Origin: Phytophthora hibernalis
Taxonomy: Eukaryota > Oomycota > Peronosporomycetes > Peronosporales > Peronosporaceae
DNA: 64,000 nt
Assembly: GCA_012656075.1 (NCBI GenBank)
Contig: JAAKBF010000050.1
Coordinates: 62,001-126,000 of the forward strand
Reading direction: 5' to 3'
Shown here: piece by piece, positions 1 to 11,760 of the stretch
How positions within the stretch are numbered: position 1 is the stretch's first letter
Layout: every line of letters starts with the position of its first letter
Translations under genes and position numbers: made by a program
Notes under the pieces: model-generated
Database searches by the model: none
Seen by the model: only the letters and a program-made list of their open reading frames with translations
What the model was told of the DNA's origin: nothing

Positions 1-2
1 CA

Positions 3-80
3 CACCGGGACGGCTGCGACATCAAGCTCATTCCGCTGGAGTTCGAGGACTCCGTGGAGGACGTCACTACTGTGAAATAA
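3..80 (+). CDS. 3' end of an unidentified protein gene
   Basis: The window opens inside a coding exon. The frame starting at base 3 reads through 25 codons to TAA at 78-80, with an acidic C-terminus (IPLEFEDSVEDVTTVK). Codon use is GC-rich, like the neighbouring genes. The fragment is too short to identify a family. The stop call is supported only by the open frame and its composition. Confidence 0.5.
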   Translation, partial: HRDGCDIKLIPLEFEDSVEDVTTVK

Positions 81-588
81 ACCACCGATCGGCTCGCCAC
101 CCATGGCGAACGGCCCCGATCGGGTCGACAATCACAGACCCCGCGGCGTCTTGGGAAGAAGTACTACAGTACATGTACAACTATATGTACATTGCACGCG
201 TTGCATACAACCTTATCTAGTAGTCGGGCAACCCAGCGGAAGTCTCAGCCCACGCGTTTTGTACACAGTGTTCCCGCAAAATTAGCCTAGGTAGGCTTTC
301 AATGCAACATGTCTATAGATCAAGTTGAAGTGGTTTGCCAAGAAGCTTGAAGCGTATTGCAGCAACACTGACGGTAATCTGTCAAACGCTGTTAGCCAAG
401 ACACGAGAATGCAGCTGCCCGGTTCAGCGGCAAGCAGAAGTTCTCCGATCACCAATTGCTAAATACCACTTCCCGTTGGAGGCAAGCAGCATGCTTCAAC
501 TTACACAAACGCTGCATGTAGAAACACAACTCAATCATCCAATCCACTAGAACGAGATTCACATGTTGTCATCCTAACTGCTACAACT
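81..588. other. intergenic, no gene seen
   Basis: About 500 bp between the stop of the left-edge gene and the stop of the minus-strand cysteinyl-tRNA synthetase. Small open frames exist on both strands but none has convincing codon use or a recognisable domain. Two genes converge here, so it is probably shared 3' UTR sequence. Confidence 0.4.
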
Positions 589-2721
589 CTAGTTGTTGTG
601 CTTCTCGTAGAGCGCCTTCTGCTTGGTCTGCTCCTTAGCGAGCTTCTTCGACTGACCCTTGCTCAACGGTTCGCCTGCAGCGTCGTGCGTTGGCAGTCCC
701 TGTAATCCCATACGTTAGGAGCAAAGTTAGCACAATCTACAAACAAAATAATACCACCACGTGAGGACGTACGTTGTCGTCGAACTTGGAGTACTTGTCT
801 TTCATGCCCAGGAACATGTCACTGGGATTGATCTTGGCCTTCTCAGCCAGCTCCGCTTTCTTGCGAGCCTCCTCCTCCAGATGCAGTCGCTTCTGCTCCT
901 CCTTCTTGATCTTCTCCTGCTTCTTCTTCTCGATCTCCTCAATAAGCTCGTCCTTGTTCGCCAGCTTCCATACAGCGGCACCAGCAGAGCGGTCCTCCAG
1001 ACGGACACCAGCGTACGGCAGCTTGTCGTCACGCACCACATCGCATAGACCCAATATGGCGTTAGCCAGAGCATTGACGTCGCCTCCATCGGCTGCTGCA
1101 GGGCGAGCGGCCTCGCGGATCTCGTCGCGGAACTGCGCAAAAATGTCGAGCACAGGGGTCAGCACAGTCTCTTGATCGGCACCGCCAGCGGCGTTCGAGC
1201 TCAGCGGAAAACCGATATCCGTGGCCGATGTGATCAGACCGAACACTGACAGGATGCGCGTGATATACTCCGCGCAAGAACGAATCAGCATTGAGGCCTG
1301 CTTCTCGATGTCACCCGCCATGTAGCGGTTAACTTCCTTAGCCAGCTGCTGCATGTGCAGCAGTGCCAGCGGCGTGTTGATGTCGTCGCTCAGCGCACGG
1401 AATACTTTTTCCTTGCAGTCCAGCAGGGCACCGTGCAGCGCCTTCTCCACGGGGGTCCACTTCTGTGTCTTCTCCACGCCAAGTTCACGAAGACGAGCCT
1501 TCACGTTGGCAAAGAACTCCGTGAAGAAACGGTCAACGCCGACGGCCTCGTCCATTGAGTTGTCGTTGTAGTCCATGGGGACATTGTACTTGTGGAGCAG
1601 GAACAGGAATCGCAGCTGACGCGGCGAGTTGTCCAAGAGCGCCTCCTGAATCTTCACAAAGTTCTTCAGGCTCTTAGACATCTTCAGCCCCTCAATGTTC
1701 AAGTGGCCCGTGTGCACAAAGTAGTTGACCCACTGCGAGAAGTCAAAGTACGCCTCGGACTGCGCAATCTCGTTGTCGTGGTGCGGGAATCGCAGGTCGA
1801 TGCCGCCAGAGTGGACGTCAATCTTGCCACCTGCCAGATGCTTCAGCGCGTCACTCGCCATGGCCGAGCACTCAATGTGCCATCCAGGACGGCCCTCACC
1901 CCACGGGGAGGGCCAGAACGGCTCTCCGCTCTTGGACTTCTTCCACAGAACAAAGTCGCTAGAGTTGCGCTTATCAGATTGACCAGCAGAGAGAGCACCT
2001 TCTCCTTCAGCCATCAGATCCGACTGTCCAACATTTTCCGGCAGTAGCTTGCCGTACGCCTTACCCTTAGAGCTTCCGAAGGCTGCCGTGTCAAAGTACA
2101 CGGAGCCGTTGCTCTCATAACCGAAGCCGTTCTTGATGATGCCCTCCACGAACTCCACCACCTCCGGCACGTACTCACTCACGCGCGTGATGACAGTGGG
2201 AGTCTTGATGTTGAGCGATGCCATGTCGTCCAGGAACGACTTTTCCCAGAACTTGGACAGTTCGTGCGTGCGACGCATGTTGTCCTCAGCAGGTTGTTGA
2301 GCCGCCCACTGCATTACGAGCTTGGTTTTCTCGTCCTTGTCCTTTGGCAGCTCCTGGCCGACGTGGGCCTCGAGCCAGCCGGTCTCAGCGGCACGCAGGA
2401 TGATCTTGTCGTCGATGTCCGTGATGTTCATGACGAGCTCCACCTCCAAGCCGAAGAAGTCCTCCAGGATGCGGCGTACATAGTCGAAGCACGTGTAAGT
2501 GCGTCCGTGGCCTAGGTGCGTCTGGTCGTACACCGTGGGGCCGCACATGTACCAGAGTACGCGCTTGCCCTGCATGGGCACAAAGGCGTTCTTGGAGCGC
2601 GTCATGCTGTTGTACAGGCGCAGCGGGTAGTGCGTATCCCAGTACTCCGTGAGCCCTCGATGGGGCGCGGAGGGTACCACGTGGGCTGCTTCACAGCGAG
2701 GGCGTCGGTCGCGTCCGCCAT
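589..2721 (-). CDS. CARS: cysteinyl-tRNA synthetase (class I), two exons, one apparent frame break
   Basis: Charges tRNA-Cys with cysteine in translation. The main exon carries the class I signature HLGHGRTY (HIGH motif), the zinc/cysteine-site CGPTVYDQTHLGH block, and LKMSKSLKNF (KMSKS loop); the C-terminus is a charged KKKQEKIKKEEQKR helix typical of eukaryotic cytosolic enzymes. A 73-bp intron (700-772, GTACGT...CAG) joins the main exon to a last exon at 589-699 ending KALYEKHNN. The most plausible start is the ATG at 2721, giving MADATDALAVKQPTWYPP, which resembles the N-terminus of cytosolic homologues. That frame meets the main frame only if one G is restored in the run at 2654-2656. 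An unbroken frame from 2734 also exists, but its N-terminus (MNPHHGGRDRR) looks unnatural. Family call is very secure; the start is less so. Confidence 0.93.
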
Positions 2722-2877
2722 GGTGAGGATTCAATTGAGCTCGAGCGATTGACTGGAGTCACGTACGTTTCTGGGTCGCTTTGACGTCGGTCAGACGAGT
2801 GCGCTGATTGGGTAGAATAGAAGCGACGACGGATTGGTTGAGATACCGGTATTTAATTTGTGTGTTAGGTTGCTCAT

Positions 2878-2919
2878 TTAAGTAGCGCCAATGTTTGCGC
2901 TAACATTGGCGCTACTTAA
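2878..2919. repeat. perfect 18-bp-stem hairpin
   Basis: TTAAGTAGCGCCAATGTT is followed after 6 bp by its exact reverse complement. The outer TTAAGTAGC matches the hairpin that opens the MULE-like element at 28358, so the two may belong to one repeat family. Confidence 0.75.
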
Positions 2920-3190
2920 CCGGGTGTCGCTAAATCTTGGGCGGTTTGCCGTGATCGCTGCACAACATTTGTCTGTACATGCACTGTAAGCTTCCAAACA
3001 ATCTAAGTTGCTAGAGCCTGGCAGAGGAGGTGGATTGCTCTGCTTAACAGCAACAGCGTTCAACTTTTCGGTCCGAAACCGCTCGACATTCTGAAGTTTC
3101 GCCGCAGCTGAGGCAGAGAAGGCCAAATGACTCCAGGTACTCCGCTGAAACGGGCTACGAAGCTTTGCATGTGAGATCACCATTGGTGAC

Positions 3191-3253
3191 GCGAGATGCG
3201 CTGGAAGTGTCGGCGTGGTGAATCACCAAGCCGACACTGCCAGCGCACCTCGC
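3191..3253. repeat. long imperfect hairpin in the promoter region
   Basis: A 24-bp arm at 3191-3214 (GCGAGATGCGCTGG...GTCGGC) is repeated inverted at 3230-3253 with two mismatches. The centre (TGGTGAATCACCA) is itself palindromic, so nearly the whole 63 nt can fold back. It lies about 245 bp upstream of the phosphatase start codon, in the divergent spacer with the synthetase. Confidence 0.75.
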
Positions 3254-3496
3254 GACTCAATTTTTCGCAGGGCTGTATTTCGATACGGATTTTAGATGCA
3301 GGATGATTTCTCAATCTCTTGGCACAAATCCGTTTCGCAAATGTCGTTAAACTCAGGACCTATAATATCGCACACGACATGCCATTCAGCAGTAGATACG
3401 TCCCCATACAAACGCTCAGACACCCGCATCTTCCCATCGCGGTGCAGCCAGCAACCGCCGCATTGGCCAGTCTCCAACTTGCCAGCGTTTGCCAAC

Positions 3497-5440
3497 ATGA
3501 CCCCGAGCCGGTTGCTGCTGTTGCTGCTGGCGGTGCTGACCATAGCCGCCGTATCCTCCATCGTGGCTCCTCCTCCTCCTCGTGCTGCCGTCGTCGCTCG
3601 CGAGCAGGAACCTGAGGACTCGGACGACTTGGAGAAGCGCGAGGTGGAGAACTGCGTGCCGTACGACATCCGCTCGTCCGTCGTGCACAACCGCGCCGTG
3701 GTGGAGTGGGCCACACGACGCACGTACATCCAGAAGGTGAAGCTGCAGAAGGCGCACGACCGCAGCCCCGTGCTCGCCAACCCATGGCGCTCGTGCCACG
3801 ACGTGGCTGCTGACGTGGAGGTGCGATACCGTCGCCTGGGGGACAACGACACGATGTTAAGCACTGGAGAGAGGGAGGAGCCTTTTGCCAGCAAAGAAGC
3901 CATCACGTACACTACCGACGGAGCCACATTCACGACGCACACGGCGTTCATCACCCTCCCGGAAGGAGAACAGGACGCTGCGTACGAGTTCATGGTGGGC
4001 TCTGTCTTCCACGGCTGGTCGGCGGTGCACCGACTGGGCGCCAATGTCCCGTTTCGTGGAGATGAAGCCGAGCGCTGTCGGCCAAAGCACGTGCACACGG
4101 CCTACGGGTTGAAACCAGGCAGTCTGGCGGTGCAGTGGATGACCAAGGAGTTCTGTGGAGAGGGAGACGCTCAGCTGCAGATGGCGGAAGGATATCATGC
4201 TCGCATTGAAGTGGAAGGCCCCGATGCGACGCCGGTGACGGCGTGGGCTAATACGACGCTGTTTGAGGATGATGGCGCCAAACAATCGAAGCGCTGGCTG
4301 CACGTGGTGAGACTGGACGGATTGAAACCCGATACAAGATACACTTACGTCGTGGGCAACGCGCACTACGCCTCGTGGTCCATTCCGTACGTCACCAAAA
4401 CTGCACCGGCACCGTTGCTAGCTGGTGAGAAGCCCAAACCTATGCGCTTCTTGGTCACGGGCGACATTGGCTATCAGAATGCGGCCACATTGCCCATGAT
4501 GCAGTCTGAAGTCGCTGAAGGAGTTGTGGATGGTGTAGTTTCCGTTGGAGACTACGCCTACGATCTGAACATGATGGACGGTCACGTCGGAGACATTTTT
4601 ATGCAGGAGATCGAGCCCATTGCTGCTAGTGTGCCGTTCATGGTGTGTCCGGGAAACCACGAGACGCACAATGTCTATAGCCACTACTCGCAGCGCTTCC
4701 GACTCATGCCAAGCAACGAAAACGAAGGTGTACAGACTGTGCACGTTGGCGGTCGCTCCAAGGATACAGAGCCCAAGGAGGTGCCCAACAACTGGTTTTA
4801 CTCCTTCGATGTAGGGCTCGTGCACTTCGCCATTATCTCGACGGAGATTTACTTCAAGAGCACATTCGATGTGGACGGAGACGTGATCGCGCGCCAAGAA
4901 GCCTGGCTGGAGCAAGACCTTTCGAAAGCTAACGCTAACCGTGAGAAAACTCCGTGGATCGTCGTGATCGGACACCGCCCCATGTACTGCACTTCCGACA
5001 ACACCAACTGTGGCGACAAGGCCGCCATGCTGCGGGACAAGCTTGAGGACAAGTTCTTCATGCACGGAGTCGACCTGTACCTCTGCGGCCACCAGCACAA
5101 CTACGAGCGAGCCTTCGATGTATACAAGTCCCAGACGTGGAAGCGTACGCGTAACATGCGCGCCACTACGCACATTTTGACTGGTGCGTCAGGGCAGTAC
5201 CTCACGTCGATCATGCGCAAGGCTTTTGAAAGACCAGCCGAGGTCTGGGACGCCTTCCGCAACTCCATCTTCGGCTACTCGCGCATGCAAGTCATGAATG
5301 CTACGCATCTGCACTGGCAGCAAGTAGAAGCCGACCCTGAGAATCCTGCAGCCCGTGGGCTTTACGGCCAAGTCGTTGACGATGTCTGGCTCATTCAAGA
5401 GCAGCACGGTAGCTTCTCACCCGTCGGAGCAACGTCATAA
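3497..5440 (+). CDS. secreted purple acid phosphatase
   Basis: A binuclear-metal phosphoesterase that releases phosphate from organic esters, probably outside the cell. The start at 3497 is preferred over the upstream in-frame ATG (3296) because it creates a clean signal peptide (MTPSRLLLLLLAVLTIAAVSS). The mature part has a fibronectin-like N-terminal domain, then the full metal-ligand series: GDIGY (about residue 322), VGDYAYD (about 351), GNHE (about 385), VIGHRP (about 491) and CGHQHNYER (about 531). It ends in the Metallophos_C-type tail (THLHWQQV...). The predicted product is about 647 aa in a single exon with no frame break. The enzyme class is clear; the physiological substrate is not. 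Confidence 0.95.
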   Translation: MTPSRLLLLLLAVLTIAAVSSIVAPPPPRAAVVAREQEPEDSDDLEKREVENCVPYDIRSSVVHNRAVVEWATRRTYIQKVKLQKAHDRSPVLANPWRSCHDVAADVEVRYRRLGDNDTMLSTGEREEPFASKEAITYTTDGATFTTHTAFITLPEGEQDAAYEFMVGSVFHGWSAVHRLGANVPFRGDEAERCRPKHVHTAYGLKPGSLAVQWMTKEFCGEGDAQLQMAEGYHARIEVEGPDATPVTAWANTTLFEDDGAKQSKRWLHVVRLDGLKPDTRYTYVVGNAHYASWSIPYVTKTAPAPLLAGEKPKPMRFLVTGDIGYQNAATLPMMQSEVAEGVVDGVVSVGDYAYDLNMMDGHVGDIFMQEIEPIAASVPFMVCPGNHETHNVYSHYSQRFRLMPSNENEGVQTVHVGGRSKDTEPKEVPNNWFYSFDVGLVHFAIISTEIYFKSTFDVDGDVIARQEAWLEQDLSKANANREKTPWIVVIGHRPMYCTSDNTNCGDKAAMLRDKLEDKFFMHGVDLYLCGHQHNYERAFDVYKSQTWKRTRNMRATTHILTGASGQYLTSIMRKAFERPAEVWDAFRNSIFGYSRMQVMNATHLHWQQVEADPENPAARGLYGQVVDDVWLIQEQHGSFSPVGATS

Positions 5441-5656
5441 ATGCCCGATGTGTAGCATAACAACATAGATTTAGATAGAGACCAGCTACACTACATGTAG
5501 CTAACCATAATTTATTTGTCGCGAGCTATCAATTAGCTGGATGCATCGGTACTTGAATTTGTGGACACCTGAAACTCCTATCGAGAAAAACGCTAGACGG
5601 TCGGAGGCGTTTGTCTCGGTGGCACCAAATTCGCCTACCAGCACTCGGACGCAAGG

Positions 5657-8600
5657 ATGGTGGCTGGAATGTCTCGCCAAACTGTGCCAAGCACCGGTAC
5701 GGCTACCAGCATGGTACTCAACGCGTTTCGTGTAAGTGTGGAGCGAAGTCGAGTGCGCGATCTCGCGAGTGACCCGAGGTCAAGCACTTCCACTTCACGA
5801 AGATTGTCCCGTGGCGCGAGTCTTGGACGGAACATCAATATCAACGCTAAGATGGCAGCAACAACCAGTCCCCGGGGTTCGATGTCCGACGCGGCAGGAC
5901 TGAAGGGATCAGCGCGGGTATCAAGTGTCGCCGGAATATTTAGCAGTCGATTTTCAGCCGTGCCAACTTCGCTCGGAGTGACCGACTTCATGCAAAGCAT
6001 CGTCAACGCTTCGCCAGGCTGCTACGCCAATGATGATGGCTCCAGTGACATCTCGGAGCGTTATAATTTCTTTGCGCATGGCAAACGGTTCCTCGTACGT
6101 ACTGCTTTTTCTCTATCTACAACCACAAACGGCTTACAACTATGGTTATGTGTGGTTGAGTAGTTCGCGCCGTGCTCACTAGGTTTATTCAACGAATCCA
6201 GCAAGCTCCGACAGTACGTGGTGTGGGTTGTCACGTCAAAGTTGTTCGACAGAATCGTTTTATTCCTTATTGCCACCAACTCGATCATGCTCGCGATTGT
6301 GGACGTCCGTCACGTTGACAACGAGGGGAATCCTGCTAGTGAAGGTTCACTACGCAACACGATGGCGGACTACTCAAACAGTATTTTTACGGCATTATTC
6401 ACGTTTGAATGTTTGCTTAAAGTGGTGGCGATGGGGCTTATTGGCGATCGTGGCGCGTACCTGATGGACCCGTGGAATTGGATCGACTTTACCGTGGTCG
6501 TAGTGGGGCTTGTTGCAGCGCTACCAAGTGTACCAGCCGTAGCCGGAGTGCGAGCGTTGCTCGTACTTCGTCCGCTGCGATTTTTCAACGCTGTCCCTGG
6601 TATTAAAAACTCGTGACAGCTCTGCTCAAATCCATTCCTGAACTTCTTACGGTGGTAGCTTTCCTGTCATTTCTCTTCTTTTTCTACGGTGTGATCGGCG
6701 TTCAACTTTGGAGTGGAGCTATGCATTCACGCTGCCGCTTATCACCATACCCCTTGCATTGGACACTACACTTTCTCTCGAAGAAGTTACACATTATCAG
6801 GAGCAAGTGCTACTTACACCTGAACTTTTAGGTGTTTAGATGTCCATTCATTACCACTCGAAGTAGAAAATGAATCCTGGAGTCACGATTCTTCACCATG
6901 GAGAACGCCGCGCAATTGTTTCTGGCCAGTTACGAGGGAAGACTCTCCTGAATTATGTAATCTTGACCAAACGGACTTACGGTTGTGCCCTCTTGGCCAA
7001 ACCTGCGGGTCTGATTATGATGAACACGGCAATTTTCGCTTCACACATCCGAACGACCGAATACGCGAGTGGTTGCAACTGGGAACGACATACAATGCAA
7101 ACCTGGACTTCGGATTACTCGGATTTGATCATCTAGGGCAAGCTGCTATGGTGCTTTTTATCTGTATCCCGCGCGAAGGCTGGTCTGATGTCATGTATAT
7201 GCTTCAGGATGCTGGGTTTGGTACTTCCGTGGCGATTTATATGGTATCGTTCGTGTTGGTAAGTTCGTACTTTATGCTGAATTTGGCACTTGCCGTCATT
7301 TGGGAAAACTTTTCGGAGGCGTCGTTGGTGGAGGCTGAAGAGCGAAAGCTGCGACGAGAAATCGCTGCGTCCATGCCACTATCACCAGTCACTAGAGGAA
7401 AAGGGTCATCAGTGCGTACAGCGCGAAAATTTGTCAAAGGTCTACTTAGCCATTGGATTTTAGTACTGCTGTCACAACACTCATCCTACTTAACACCGTG
7501 CTGCTCTCGCTGGATCAGTATCCGGCAGATGAAGGCCTGGCATCTATCGTTGATGTGCTCAACTTTGTACTTACTCAAATCTTTCTGCTCGAAGCCGTTC
7601 TCAAACTTTTTGGATTAGGTTTTCAACAGTGGGCTGAAGATCGATATAATCTCTTTGACGCTTTGGTTGTGGTGTTGGGGCTCGTGGAAGCTATTGTATC
7701 CCCGCCTCAGTTCTTGTCGGGGTCGACGCATGCTAAGTCTCAATCGTTCGCGGGTCTGCGATCCATGCGCATTTTCGACTATTCAAGTTGGCTAGGTGCG
7801 TTCTTTACTCCTCACTTAAACGAAGTCCAAAGATCATGATTCCCCTGACGCTATTTATTGTATTCAGATCGTGGCCTTCTTTACAAAAGCTCCTTCGTTT
7901 GATCGCTAATGCAGTGAGCGAAATCGGGAACTTTAGTGTGTTCCTGTTACTCTTTATGTACGTGTATGCTCTACTAGGCATGCAAATTTTCGGGAATCAA
8001 TTTCGTTTCGATTCCAATGGAATCCCTACGACCTCAGCGGCAGCTGACATTAATGACGATGAGTACGTTCCTCGTGCAAATTTCGACTCGTTGCTGTGGT
8101 CAGGTGTCACAGTGTTCCAGGTGCTCACGGGGAAAACTGGAATAACGTGCTGTTCGATGGGTGGCGCACCATAGGACTGCCTGCATTGTTTTATTTCATT
8201 TCGCTTGTGGTCTTTGGGAACTTTATCGTGCTCAATTTGTTTTTGGCCATCCTATTGAGCCACTTCGAAGATGCTGACGAAGCCAACCAAGAGGCCAACA
8301 ATACCGAGGCGAAAGAGGCGTTGCGCACAAAATCGCGTATTATGCCAATGATGACGTCTACCTCATTGACGGCAGGAGAAATTACTCGAACTGGTACTCG
8401 CAGGCGAATTATTCCAAATGTTGAATCTTCGTCTGATTCAAACAAACATTCACATTTACTGCAATCCAATAGAGACTCTCAATCTTCCATGACGAAGGTG
8501 TTTGGCCGAACTTCCAGCCGCGGCATGTCAGAGATGAATATTTTGCCAGTGGAAACCATGTCGAAAGCTAAAATTCCACAGGGTCGATCACTCTACTTGT

Positions 8601-11421
8601 TTGGACCATACAACCCTCTTCGACGACTTGCTTGGCATATTGTTAATCATCCGCGCTTTGATAGCGCTATCCTCGGTTTTGTGATTGCCAGTACCGTGTG
8701 CGTTGCACTCGACAACCCTCTTTCTGCCCCCGACAGTTTGTTTGTGCAAGTCGTTGGTTATATAGACTCAGTGCTAGCAGGAATCTTTGTACTCGAAGTG
8801 GTGATCAAAATAATCGCCCAAGGACTTTGTTTGCACCCAAACGCATACCTACGCAATGGATGGAACATAATGGATTTCATAATTACGGCAGTAGCCATTC
8901 CTGGTCTTCAACTCACAGGTGAAAACAGCTCACAGCAGCTAAAATTCATTTCAAGTTTACGTACGTTTCGTGCGTTGCGTCCACTTCGCATGATTCATCG
9001 AAATCCAGGATTGAAGCTCGTTGTTAGCTCTCTGGTTTCCGCTATTCCACAGATGCTGAACGTAGGCATGGTATGCTTACTCTTACTTTTAATTTTTAGT
9101 ATCATCGCAGTCAACAACCTGAAAGGCCGGTTTTTCGCCTGCACCGGTGACGTTTTTGATGCTCTCAGTAGAGCGAAACAAGCCTTGGTTACGAGCCCAC
9201 GAGCCTGGGTAAATCTCTCTGATGATGAAAAACAATGGTTCGACGAGACGGCTGCTACCCTTTACGCCAATGCTTCAACTGTGGGATCCAGTGACAATGG
9301 TGAAAATGGAATCTCTTCACGAATGGTTTGTGGCTACCTAAACGCTTCATGGGAACGTACAATTCCGCAATGTTTTGACAATGTGCTGTTTGCTCTTCTC
9401 ACGTTTTACGAGATCAGTACCACAGAGGGTTGGGTAACACTCATGTTGGCGGGTGTAGATGCCACAGATATCGATATGCAGCCCGTTACGAACCATAATG
9501 AAAGCTGGACGCTTTTCTTTATTGCGTTCATATTTCTCGGGTCTTTCTTCTTCATCCAGCTTTTCATTGGCGTCGTCATCGAGAACTTCAACCGAATGAA
9601 GGAGACATTGGATGGCACGCGGTTGCTTTCATGTTCGCAGCGAGAATGGCTGCTCATCAACCAGGCTGTACTCAAGCTGCGGCCAATGCGCAAAATACGT
9701 TCACCTCGAAGTGCAATTCGTCTGTATTGCTTTCGCTTAGCACGCAGCTCGCTTATAGAAACGGTGACCATGGGAGCCATCGTGCTCAACACGTTCATTA
9801 TGGGCCTCACATACTTTGGCGAAGAAGATCTGTACTCACGTATTATTGAATACGCCAACTTGTTCTTCACGGTGCTCTTTGTACTTGAGGCAGCTATCAA
9901 GGTTGTGGGGCTTGGAAACTACTATTGGAAGGAATCGTGGAACATATTTGACTTTGTTGTGGCAACTGGATCGTGCTTTGGCATGATCTATACATGGGTA
10001 GATGGCGACGCCGTGGGATCGAGTGCCGCGATGATCCGCGGCGTGCGGGTTTTAAGGCTAATCAGACTCATCCAAACAGCACCATCTCTGCGTCAGCTGG
10101 TCAACACTCTGATCTTCACGCTGCCCTCCCTCATTAATATCGGTTGTTTCCTGCTACTCGTATTCTTCATTTACGCCGCTGTTGGAGTTCAGCTCTTTGC
10201 CAAAGTCAAGTTGGGCGATCTTGTCACGCCTGAAGCCAACTTTCAGAGTATTTCAGTCGCCATGGTCACACTGGTAAGTGAAGTTGTGAGCTTGATAGTA
10301 GTTGCTTACAACTTGATCTTGTTCTTCACGGACAGGTTCGCTGCGCAACGGGGGAGAGGTGGAACGACCTTATGCATGAGCTTGCTTCCACTGACAATTG
10401 TGAAGGAGACCCTGACTACGATCCAGAAATGTGTGGATTCGCCAATTTTGAAGGGTGCAAACCTTTAGACGGTTGTGGCTCTCCTGTCGCCTTCCTCTAC
10501 TTTTGCAGCTTCACGATGCTTATCACGTATATCCTGCTCAACATTTTCATCGCTGTCATCCTCGAAGGGTTCGCTAACGAGAAAGACCAAGCCAACGGAG
10601 TGCTGCTACCCCATCATGTACGTACCTATTTGCAAAATAGGATGTTGCTTTGAAGCAGGGCACATCTCACGTCCGTTGTTTTTGCTTATGACTGAATGTA
10701 GTACGAGAGCTTTGTGACGACATGGTCGATGCTCGACCCGGAGGCGACCGGAATGATCCAGTGGCATCAACTCCCTAAACTCGTTCAGCAACTAGAAGAG
10801 CCCCTAGGCTATGGAGGCCAGACGGATGTACCTGTCAAGGAAGTAACAGCCTTCATCGGTACGCAGAAAGCTGCCACGACGACTCGCCATTGCTCACTTC
10901 TTTTCGATACCCGTACAGAATTTCTTGGCATATCCGTCTACAATGGCAACCGCGTCTTCTTCTACGACGTTATGCGCAAACTCGGCAAATTTGTGTTGGA
11001 TGTCGTACGTATTGAAGTGACCTGTCGTTTTTGGTGGCCGATGACTACTTTTCGCTAGTCGAGTGTTTCGACTAACCAATGCAGCCATTCGTGTTTAATG
11101 TTGTAGGTCAACGAGGCGCCTGTGACCGACTTACCGAGCACCATCGCAGTGAGCAGGAAGTGGCGTGTGCTCATGAAGGGCAGCAAGATGCGTAAGACCG
11201 AGCAGTACCAGGTGAAGCACCTCCACGCCTCGGTGCTGCTGCACGATGCTGTACGGGCCCTCGTCTTTCGTGAAGAGCTCCATGCGCGCGTCCAGAAATT
11301 CACGGACATCACGCGAGACTTTATGGACCTGAACCATCCGAAGCCAAAGCGCAATAGCGGGATCTCTAGCCGCAGGGACAGCTTCGGTCTGCAGAGCTAC
11401 GTCGAGGAGAACGATGGCTGA
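5657..11421 (+). CDS. four-domain voltage-gated cation channel, calcium-type EEEE pore
   Basis: A plasma-membrane channel of the Cav/Nav superfamily with 24 predicted membrane segments. Proposed exons: 5657-6094, about 6206-7795, 7868-10273, 10336-10617, 10702-10858, 10919-11004 and 11107-11421; introns are 60-112 bp. Voltage sensors are visible as RALLVLRPLRFF (I), RSMRIF and the next Arg/Lys run (II), LRTFRALRPLRMIHR (III) and VRVLRLIRLIQ (IV). The four pore loops read REGW (Glu at 7175), TGENW (near 8135), TTEGW (9425) and TGERW (10354). Four glutamates are the calcium-selectivity pattern. The cytoplasmic tail is about 150 aa. Six positions in the exons need one extra base to keep the conserved frame (near 6605, 6750, 6826, 7453, 7776 and 8129), so the gene as written is not translatable. 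The first acceptor (6201 or 6205) is uncertain. Expected product is about 1,750 aa. Confidence 0.88.
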
Positions 11422-11485
11422 CCTCCAAGCCGAATGGGGAATCGTGGAGACCCGTAGTTGGATCATCTCTCGAAACGTGGTTGTT

Positions 11486-11585
11486 CACCGACTTGACTGT
11501 GTCGCTATTAATAGTCTGTAAGTATTTATTAATAATTGCTTTAAAAATGAGAACCACGGCCCCGTTCAAATTCGAGGAGTTTTAA
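11486..11585 (+). pseudogene. duplicated 5' fragment of the Tudor-like gene at 37990
   Basis: The string from the ATG at 11547 (reading MRTTAPFKFEEF, then a stop) matches the start of the intact gene at 37990 (MSTKASFKFEEFYEAF) almost base for base over CGTTCAAATTCGAGGAGTT. The similarity continues upstream: CGACTTGACTGTGTCGCT here against CGACTTGACTGTCTTGCT at about 37953. It is therefore a truncated second copy of promoter plus first codons. Confidence 0.75.
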
Positions 11586-11760
11586 TATAGAGAGTGAGTA
11601 TTGTGACAACCTGGACAGTGGTACAATAGTTTCAGAACACGCAAGGAATGTTCCGGGCCCTAACCTGAACCTGAACGGATGCCAGCGTATACGGCAGTAT
11701 ACATGTCCGTGTGAGCCACCCAAAAGGGGGATTTTGAGAAAGCTGCCAAAGCTGCCGAGC

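Larger units (their letters stand above)
2722..3496. promoter_or_regulatory. divergent spacer between synthetase and phosphatase
   Basis: About 775 bp between two divergent start codons, so both promoters should be here. It contains the two hairpins listed separately. An open frame on the minus strand (2878-3183, about 101 codons) ends inside the first hairpin and shows no recognisable domain, so it is not called a gene. A CTCAATCT string at 3310-3317 fits the oomycete initiator pattern YTCANTYY about 180 bp before the phosphatase ATG. Confidence 0.35.

Noticed and set aside
2878..3183. Minus-strand open frame of 101 codons upstream of the phosphatase
   Set aside because: It ends inside a perfect hairpin, has no recognisable domain, and sits in a divergent promoter; codon use is not convincing.
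4418..5173. Long minus-strand open frame opposite the phosphatase
   Set aside because: It is the mirror of a well-supported coding exon, and its translation has no domain.
6605..8132. Programmed frameshifting in the channel gene
   Set aside because: Six separate sites in varied runs, and the same kind of change in unrelated housekeeping genes, make a sequence-consensus cause far more likely.
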